A stretch of DNA of 6,199 nt from Propionibacteriaceae bacterium (lineage in GTDB: Bacteria > Actinomycetota > Actinomycetes > Propionibacteriales > Propionibacteriaceae). The notes below the pieces were generated by a model. The model ran no database searches and was not told the origin of the DNA. It was given only the letters and a program-made list of their open reading frames with translations. Positions 1 through 4,619 of the stretch are shown here, in pieces; the first letter of the stretch is position 1, and the number at the start of each line of letters is the position of its first letter. Made by a program: the position numbers and the translations under genes. Location: NCBI GenBank assembly GCA_021323255.1, contig JAJTCL010000170.1, positions 1 through 6,199 of the forward strand, in the 5' to 3' direction.

Positions 1-36
1 ATCTTGAAAGAGCGCATGTTCGACGTCACGAGGTGA
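1..36 (+). CDS. 3' end of an upstream reading frame (partial, unidentified)
   Basis: The first frame is open from the window edge and ends at TGA 34-36, giving only 11 residues (ILKERMFDVTR). Ten of its eleven sense codons end in G or C, which resembles the real genes downstream. That is the only support for calling it coding. The stop overlaps a GTG at 33-35 in another frame, the usual shape of a coupled stop/start junction. The product cannot be identified from so short a tail. It may instead be part of the same disrupted gene as the next entry. Confidence 0.3.
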   Translation: MLKERMFDVTR

Positions 37-166
37 TCACCTTCTACCGCTCGTTCCTGGCCGCGCTGGCAGACCCAACCCTCCGCAACGGCTTGACGGC
101 TGGAATTGGCATATGTTTCGGATTGATCCGATCACCGAGAACGTGCCAGACGGGAGCAGCAGGTGA
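33..166 (+). pseudogene. Possible small or frameshifted gene remnant before the hydrolase
   Basis: From GTG 33 the frame reads like coding sequence for about 21 codons (starting ITFYRSFLAALADPTLRN), nearly all ending in G or C. After about base 98 this bias collapses in that frame, where the continuation is low-complexity Gly/Arg/Ser and overlaps the hydrolase to base 245. The neighbouring frame (codons at 98, 101 and so on) then reads GWNWHMFRIDPITENVPDGSSR split at the shift, with about three quarters G/C third positions. It stops at TGA 164-166, overlapping the hydrolase GTG at 163. I infer a gene end broken by a single -1 shift near 95-98. No good ribosome binding site precedes GTG 33. 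Alternatives are plain noncoding leader sequence or a sequencing error. The family is not recognised. Confidence 0.3.
152..156 (+). promoter_or_regulatory. Ribosome binding site for the alpha/beta hydrolase
   Basis: GGGAG lies six bases before GTG 163, the spacing expected of a Shine-Dalgarno site. It supports this GTG as the start rather than any downstream methionine, and it places the hydrophobic N-terminal segment inside the protein. Confidence 0.6.
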
Positions 167-1131
167 AATGGGGCAAGGCCGCGCTGCTGGCCGCCGCAGG
201 AATGGTTTCAGCGGCAGCGGCCCAGCAGGTGCTTACAGTTCGTGATCGTCGGCGGTTTCCGGCGCCGGGCCTGCTGGTTCGTGTCGATGGCCGTCAGATT
301 CACCTGCATGTTCGCGGAGCTGAGTCTGAAGGACCGACGGTCGTGCTCGAGGCGGGCATGGGCTCGTTCTCATCAAACTGGTACTGGGTTCAAGAAGAAC
401 TCGCTCCGGTCGTGCGAAGCGTTAGCTACGACCGTGCCGGGCTCGGCTGGAGCCGGCGCAGCCCCCGTCCCCGGGACGCCCAGACAATTGCGATGGAGTT
501 GCGCGACGCGCTGCGGGAGGCCGCGATCGAGCCGCCGTACGTGCTTGCCGGTCATTCCTTCGGTGGCCTTCCGGTCCGCGCATTCGCTGATCTCTATCCC
601 GAGCTGACCGCTGGGTTGGTGCTGGTGGATGCATCCCATCCCGACCAGTGGGTGCGTTGGCCGATCCCGCACGCGGACCGGATTCTTGAGGTCTCGCAGC
701 GGATCTTTGGCTGGCTCGGCTGGCTTGGGGTGTTGCGGGCGCTCAATCTGGCGCGTGGCATCTCGGCTGGACTGCCAGCTCGCCAGGCAGCGGAGCTGCG
801 GGCGGCCGCGGCCTTGCCTGGTTTTGCCGCCACCGAGGCAGCACAAATCCACTCCTGGCCGGTGAGCCGCGAGCAACTGAACGCCGCCGAGTCGCTGGGC
901 GCGCTGCCCCTGGCCGTGCTCGCGGTCAGTGAGCAACCAGTTGGTGGTGAGCTATTGACCGCTCTACAGCGGGAACTGGCGGAGCTGACCGAAGACGCCA
1001 GCTTCGAGATCGTGCAAGGTGCCAGTCACGAGTCACTCATCTCCAATCGCGGGTACGCCCACGTCGTCGCGAAGACGATCAAGGCGGTAGTGCAGGCGGC
1101 CACAGATCGTTCCGTCAATCCTGATGCGTAA
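163..1131 (+). CDS. Membrane-anchored or exported alpha/beta hydrolase
   Basis: This 322-residue protein belongs to the alpha/beta hydrolase fold superfamily (probable serine esterase/lipase-like enzyme; substrate unknown). Residues 1-22 are two lysines followed by an Ala-rich hydrophobic stretch ending AAAAQQ, so it is either a signal peptide or an N-terminal anchor. An Arg-rich segment (RDRRRFPAPG, 28-36) then leads into the fold, as in actinobacterial relatives I recall. The oxyanion-region strand is VVLEAGMGS (60-68), followed by SYDRAGLGWS (88-97). The nucleophile elbow is GHSFGG with Ser132, and the likely catalytic His is His289 in GASHESL. The catalytic acid is not obvious: Asp156 in LVDASHP, or an acidic residue near 257-263, could serve. 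Start GTG 163 is supported by GGGAG six bases upstream. The end overlaps the LuxR regulator by 8 bp, so the two are probably co-transcribed. Fold and family are secure; function is not. Confidence 0.9.
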   Translation: MKWGKAALLAAAGMVSAAAAQQVLTVRDRRRFPAPGLLVRVDGRQIHLHVRGAESEGPTVVLEAGMGSFSSNWYWVQEELAPVVRSVSYDRAGLGWSRRSPRPRDAQTIAMELRDALREAAIEPPYVLAGHSFGGLPVRAFADLYPELTAGLVLVDASHPDQWVRWPIPHADRILEVSQRIFGWLGWLGVLRALNLARGISAGLPARQAAELRAAAALPGFAATEAAQIHSWPVSREQLNAAESLGALPLAVLAVSEQPVGGELLTALQRELAELTEDASFEIVQGASHESLISNRGYAHVVAKTIKAVVQAATDRSVNPDA

Positions 1132-3406
1132 GTTGTCCAGACCACGTGCCGAGCAACCGCCGCAGACATTGCTGGCCGGAAAGCTCACTGCGCCACTCCT
1201 CCAGCCGGGCGTTGTGACCCGGAACCGCCTGCTCGACGTGTTGGACGAGACCCGGCGGTTGTGCCTCGTTGTCGCTCCCGCCGGATGGGGCAAGACCACC
1301 TTGCTGACCGAATGGGCCCGCCAAGCCGGTGACCACGTGGCCTGGCTGACTCTGGATGAGACCGACGACGAACCGCATCGATTCTGGACCTACGTCGTCA
1401 CGGCGCTTCGGACGGCGGCGCCGGACCTGGGCGGCGACGCGTTGGCGGCGTTGCGGGTCCCCGGCATCGACCCCCTCGAGATCGCGGTGCCGGCATTGCT
1501 CAACGACCTGTCCGCGAGCGAGGCCAGGCACGCGCTGATCTTGGACGACTACCACTTACTGACCGACGTCCGCATCCACGAAGCCATCGAGTACCTGCTG
1601 AGCTACCTGTCGCCGTCGCTTCGGCTGGTGATTGCTGCCCGGTTCGACCCGCCGCTGCCTCTCGCCAGAATGAGGGCTCGCGGCGAACTCAGCGAGATTC
1701 GAGCCGCCGATCTGCGATTTCGCGCAACAGAAGCCGCCGGGCTGGTCTCGGCGGTGGGTCAGGTCGAGATCAGCTCGGACGCCGTCGACGCTCTTGTCGA
1801 CCGGACGGAGGGCTGGGCGGTCGGGCTCAAGCTGGCCGCACTGACCATTCGCAGTTCCCCGGACCCGTCTGGGCGCGCCGCAGCCGTCCGCGGCGACGAC
1901 CGGCACATCATCGACTTTCTCTCCTCGGAGGTGCTCGATCGACTGCCGGCCGACCGACGGGAGTTTCTGGTGCAGACCGCGGTACTGGATCGGTTGTGCG
2001 GCTCGTTGTGCGACGCAGTGCTCGGCCGCACCGGGTCGGCGGCCGTCCTGGAAGCGTTGGAGCGGGCCGATCTGTTCGTCGTCCCCTTGGATGCTCACCG
2101 CGAGTGGTACCGATATCACCGGCTCTTCCGAGACGTGTTGACTCGCGAGCTGAAAGCAACCTCACCTGGTGCCGTCCCGGAACTGCTTCGCCGCGCGGCG
2201 GACTGGTATCTGACGGCAGGCCAAGTCGACGAAGCAGTGCGGCTGCTGCTGGCAGCCGGAGACCGGCGGCGGGCCGCGGAGGTGTTGCTGCCAGCTGAGG
2301 ATGCCTTCCTCGAGCAGGGCGGGGCCGCTACCTATCTGCGCCTCGCCGACCAGCTGGGTGAGGTGATCGTACGCGCAGATCCCCGGCTCGCGGTCAGCAT
2401 GGCCGGTGCGGCCGGGCAGAGCGGTCAGTTGGAGCGCCTCCCGGCTTTGCTCGACACTGCCGAGGCGGGCCTGCGAGACCACAATCCGCCGTATCAGGGA
2501 TGGCGCAGCCTGGAGGCCGCGGCCGCAGTCTTGCGGGCCGCCTACGACCCGAGGACGCGCGCCGATCCGCCCGCGATGCTGGCAAAGGCCGAGCGGGCGG
2601 TCAGCCTGGAGACCGATCCGACTCTGGAGGGTTACGTCATCGCCCGGATCACGCTCGGCGCCGTGCTTTCCGGGCTTGGCCGCCACGCCGAAGCCGGCCC
2701 CGTACTCGTCGAAGCCTGGGAACGATCGGCCCACGTCGAGGTGCCGGTATTCATCAGCTTGCAGGCGGCCGGTCTGCTGGCCATGTGTCTGCTGGAAACC
2801 GGCCGGGAGGATGAGTCGCGGCGGCTGGTGCATCAGGTTTCGACCACCGTCCAGGCGATGCTGGACGCTCTGGGGGATGCGGCCGCTGCAGCTGTCACCT
2901 TTCTGATCGCCGTCGATGGCCGGCTGGCGTACCGCGAGGGCCGGATCGACGAAGCCCGGCGGTTGCTTGCCAGGGCAGCTGAGCTCGCGCGTCTTGCTGG
3001 GCACCCCAGCCAGCGGGTCCACGTGCTGACCGCGCTGGCTGATGCGGAGCTGGCCGCGGGCGACCGTACGGCAGCCAGGTTCGTCCTCGCCGAGGCCAGG
3101 GAGACGGCGGAGACGGAGATCGCGTTCCCGGCCACAGCTGCGCGACTAGCGGCAGCGGAGGAGCGGATCGGCCGGGGTGCGGCTCGCGTCGCACGGCAGA
3201 AAGGGCAGCTTGCCGAGCAACTGACCGACCGCGAGCTCTCACTGCTACGCGCGCTGCAGGGCCCGCTCAGCCAGCGTGAGATCGGTGCCGAGCTCTACCT
3301 GTCGGTCAACACGATCAAGGGCTATACCAAGAGCCTGTACCGCAAACTTGGCGCCGCCTCCCGCGCCGAGGCGGTCGAGCGCGGACGCGAATTGGGTCTC
3401 ATCTGA
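1124..3406 (+). CDS. LAL/MalT-type LuxR family ATP-dependent transcriptional regulator
   Basis: A 760-residue cytoplasmic regulator with the full architecture of large ATP-binding LuxR proteins. After a short leader comes LLAGKL (16-21), the usual beginning of the conserved region. The STAND-type NTPase has a Walker A motif APAGWGKTT (51-59, Lys57) and a Walker B-like LILDDYH (138-144, Asp141/Asp142). TEGWAVGLKLAAL (228-240) and the YHRLFRDVL block (331-339) are typical of the family. Residues about 350-690 are Ala/Leu/Arg-rich helical repeats, probably TPR-like, where an inducer or partner would bind. The LuxR HTH is at about 698-757 (LTDRE, then SQREIGAEL, then SVNTIKGYTKSLYRKL). Family members usually oligomerise on ATP and an inducer to activate transcription; here the inducer is unknown. 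ATG 1124 has no clear Shine-Dalgarno site but overlaps the hydrolase stop by 8 bp, suggesting coupled translation. Likely targets are the adjacent genes, by inference. Confidence 0.95.
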   Translation: MRKLSRPRAEQPPQTLLAGKLTAPLLQPGVVTRNRLLDVLDETRRLCLVVAPAGWGKTTLLTEWARQAGDHVAWLTLDETDDEPHRFWTYVVTALRTAAPDLGGDALAALRVPGIDPLEIAVPALLNDLSASEARHALILDDYHLLTDVRIHEAIEYLLSYLSPSLRLVIAARFDPPLPLARMRARGELSEIRAADLRFRATEAAGLVSAVGQVEISSDAVDALVDRTEGWAVGLKLAALTIRSSPDPSGRAAAVRGDDRHIIDFLSSEVLDRLPADRREFLVQTAVLDRLCGSLCDAVLGRTGSAAVLEALERADLFVVPLDAHREWYRYHRLFRDVLTRELKATSPGAVPELLRRAADWYLTAGQVDEAVRLLLAAGDRRRAAEVLLPAEDAFLEQGGAATYLRLADQLGEVIVRADPRLAVSMAGAAGQSGQLERLPALLDTAEAGLRDHNPPYQGWRSLEAAAAVLRAAYDPRTRADPPAMLAKAERAVSLETDPTLEGYVIARITLGAVLSGLGRHAEAGPVLVEAWERSAHVEVPVFISLQAAGLLAMCLLETGREDESRRLVHQVSTTVQAMLDALGDAAAAAVTFLIAVDGRLAYREGRIDEARRLLARAAELARLAGHPSQRVHVLTALADAELAAGDRTAARFVLAEARETAETEIAFPATAARLAAAEERIGRGAARVARQKGQLAEQLTDRELSLLRALQGPLSQREIGAELYLSVNTIKGYTKSLYRKLGAASRAEAVERGRELGLI

Positions 3407-3430
3407 TCCGGCGAGCTGGACAGCGCAGAC

Positions 3431-3445
3431 ACCACCCAGGGTGGT
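3431..3445. promoter_or_regulatory. Perfect 15-bp palindrome, candidate operator or weak terminator
   Basis: ACCACCC and GGGTGGT flank a single A at 3438, a perfect dyad 25 bases after the regulator stop and about 80 bases before the next start codon. As RNA it would form a 6-bp stem with a CAG loop, followed by four T residues (3445-3448, the first being part of the arm). It could therefore act as a weak intrinsic terminator of the regulator transcript. As DNA it has the symmetry expected of a dimeric binding site, and the adjacent LuxR regulator is the obvious candidate. The sequence cannot decide between these. I saw no convincing -10 element downstream. Confidence 0.5.
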
Positions 3446-3450
3446 TTTGA

Positions 3451-3480
3451 GCTGGGGTGGAGCGCGGCCCCACCATCAGC
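3451..3480 (+). repeat. Second GC-rich imperfect hairpin in the intergenic region
   Basis: The arm 3451-3460 (GCTGGGGTGG) can pair with 3470-3480 (CCACCATCAGC). This gives nine Watson-Crick pairs and one G-U pair, with one bulged A at 3475 and a nine-base loop. No T-run follows, so it is not a standard terminator. The GGGTGG word at 3455-3460 repeats the one at 3439-3444, exactly 16 bp apart. The left arm of the first palindrome (3432-3437) could therefore pair with either copy. It may be an operator half-site array or a leader RNA structure for the 81-residue gene. Confidence 0.4.
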
Positions 3481-3507
3481 GTCCAAGCTGGCCCCAACCC
3501 GAATAGC

Positions 3508-3513
3508 AGGAGA
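3508..3513 (+). promoter_or_regulatory. Strong ribosome binding site deciding the 81-residue protein start
   Basis: AGGAGA ends six bases before ATG 3520, the best Shine-Dalgarno match in the window. It favours ATG 3520 over the in-frame GTG at 3457, which would translate through the hairpin region and lacks a comparable site. The out-of-frame ATG at 3513 overlaps the site itself. Confidence 0.8.
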
Positions 3514-3519
3514 TGCCTG

Positions 3520-3765
3520 ATGGAGCTTACCTATCGCCTCGAGATCCGTGGCCCGTTGCCACGCGCGGCCCAAGAGGAGCTGGGTCGGCGGTTCGGCGAT
3601 GTCGAGGTGCAGTCCGAGGAGACCTGGACCGTCGTGTCCGGTCTTACGGTCGACCAAGCGGCTCTTCGGGCGGTTCTCAGCCTGCTGTGGGACCTCGGCA
3701 GTGAGGTGCGTCTCGTGGAGGCCATCCCTCTGCCCAGCAGCGGAGAAGAGGAAGTCGAGTCATGA
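3520..3765 (+). CDS. Small conserved-looking protein of unknown function (81 aa)
   Basis: A soluble-looking 81-residue protein without signal peptide or membrane segment. The predicted order of secondary structure, read by eye, is strand 2-10 (ELTYRLEIR), helix 14-25, strand 27-31, strand 35-41 (TWTVVSG), helix 45-58 (DQAALRAVLSLLWD) and strand 61-69. This beta-alpha-beta-beta-alpha-beta order is compatible with a ferredoxin-like/ACT-sized fold. It ends in an acidic tail (EEEVES). The pattern around DQAALRAVL and DLGSEV resembles short uncharacterised actinobacterial proteins I recall, but I cannot name a family. ATG 3520 is chosen for its strong AGGAGA site. The stop overlaps the protease start (ATGA, 3762-3765), so the two are probably made together. 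It could be a regulatory partner of the proteases or a ligand-sensing domain; both are speculation. Confidence is high that it is a gene, low on role. Confidence 0.85.
   Translation: MELTYRLEIRGPLPRAAQEELGRRFGDVEVQSEETWTVVSGLTVDQAALRAVLSLLWDLGSEVRLVEAIPLPSSGEEEVES
3748..3754 (+). promoter_or_regulatory. Ribosome binding site for the CPBP protease inside the upstream gene
   Basis: GAGGAAG lies within the acidic-tail codons of the 81-residue protein and seven bases before ATG 3762. The Glu-rich tail therefore doubles as the binding site, and the ATGA overlap allows direct re-initiation. Confidence 0.6.
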
Positions 3766-4619
3766 CACATACCAGAGAGCAGTCCGGCGCCGGCGGTGTT
3801 CGCGCACTTATCAGGCAACACTCGACCACCACGTTCTTTCTCTTTACATTCCTGATCACCTGGGCGGTGTGGGTGCCCAACGTTCTCGCCCCGGACAGCT
3901 TCGTCGGCACGCTGGCCGCGTATTGGACCTACATGCCGGCCCTTGCCGCGGTCATCGTGGCAGCGATCGTGGGGAGCCTCCGCGACCTGGGTGCCCGGCT
4001 GGTCCGCTGGCGAGTCGGCTGGCGCTGGTACGCCGTCGTGCTGCTCGGTCCGGCCGCCTTCTACGCCGCCGTGGCGGCGGTACACGTCGGGTTCGGGTGG
4101 TCCGGCGAGCCCGACCAACCCAACGCTCTTCGGGCGGCTCTCATCGGTCTCCTCCCGTTGTTCCTCGTTTTCATCCTGACCGACGGACTCGGCGAGGAAC
4201 TGGGCTGGCGCGGCTTCGCGCTGCCTCGGATGCTCAAGCGCACCGGCCCGATGCTGGCGAGCCTGGTGCTCGGCGTCATTTGGGCGCTATATCACCTGCC
4301 GCTGTTCTGGACCGTGGGGCGGCCGCTCTACGGCGAGTCGTTCCTGATCCTGCTGGTGGAGCTGCCGGCGATGTCGGTGCTGTACACGTGGGTCTTCCAG
4401 CACACCGCCGGCAGCGCGCTTCTCGCGATTCTGTTCCACGCCTCGGGGAGCGCCTGGTTGAGCGTGTTCGTGGCCACAGTCAGCGCCGCCGAAGCAGACA
4501 GCCTGCGCTCGACACTAGTCGTCCTGCTGCTGAAATGGCTGCTGGCCGCGGCGGTGGCGGTGTCCTGGTTGCGGCAAGTGCCCGCAGGCAAATGGCGTCG
4601 GCTGGCAGGTGCGCGATGA
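3762..4619 (+). CDS. CPBP family intramembrane metalloprotease (CAAX protease/Rce1-like)
   Basis: A 285-residue multi-pass membrane protein with the signature of the CPBP (Abi/Rce1-like) family, intramembrane glutamate-dependent proteases. By eye there are about eight hydrophobic segments: roughly 22-42, 51-72, 88-112, 124-143, 162-182, 192-213, 216-240 and 250-270. Motif 1 is EELGWR (145-150), with both glutamates and the arginine intact. Motif 2 is WALYH (174-178) with His178 followed by LPLFW; Trp in place of Phe at its first position is common in relatives I recall. Motif 3 starts at His226 (HASGS) but has Ser230 where the family usually has Asn or Asp. ATG 3762 overlaps the previous stop and has GAGGAAG upstream. 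The stop overlaps the M28 start as ATGA. The substrate is unknown; bacterial members act in peptide maturation, bacteriocin immunity or unknown processes, and no bacteriocin precursor is visible here. Confidence 0.93.
   Translation: MTHTREQSGAGGVRALIRQHSTTTFFLFTFLITWAVWVPNVLAPDSFVGTLAAYWTYMPALAAVIVAAIVGSLRDLGARLVRWRVGWRWYAVVLLGPAAFYAAVAAVHVGFGWSGEPDQPNALRAALIGLLPLFLVFILTDGLGEELGWRGFALPRMLKRTGPMLASLVLGVIWALYHLPLFWTVGRPLYGESFLILLVELPAMSVLYTWVFQHTAGSALLAILFHASGSAWLSVFVATVSAAEADSLRSTLVVLLLKWLLAAAVAVSWLRQVPAGKWRRLAGAR

Noticed and set aside
93..127. TTGACG at 93-98 as a -35 promoter element for the hydrolase
   Set aside because: No -10-like hexamer occurs at 16-18 bp spacing; the nearest (TATGTT at 112-117) is only 13 bp away.
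33..140. N-terminus of a potassium channel-like protein from GTG 33
   Set aside because: The FYRSFLAALADPTLRN segment is only loosely reminiscent, no selectivity filter follows in any frame, and coding bias is lost after about base 98.
2162..3022. 286-codon open frame on the minus strand opposite the regulator
   Set aside because: It is antisense to a secure regulator gene and its translation (Pro/Gly/Arg/Gln-rich) shows no domain; it is explained by GC-rich codon bias.
3447..3476. TTGAGC at 3447-3452 as a -35 element for the small-protein operon
   Set aside because: No acceptable -10 sequence is present at normal spacing; a promoter here is possible but not supported.
3457..3519. In-frame GTG start at 3457 extending the 81-residue protein to 102 residues
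   Set aside because: The extension is translated hairpin sequence and lacks a good ribosome binding site, while ATG 3520 has AGGAGA six bases upstream and begins directly with a strand-like segment.
3531..4118. 195-codon open frame on the minus strand across the small gene and CPBP gene
   Set aside because: It lies opposite two supported coupled genes, shows no recognisable motif, and has the low-complexity composition of a shadow frame.
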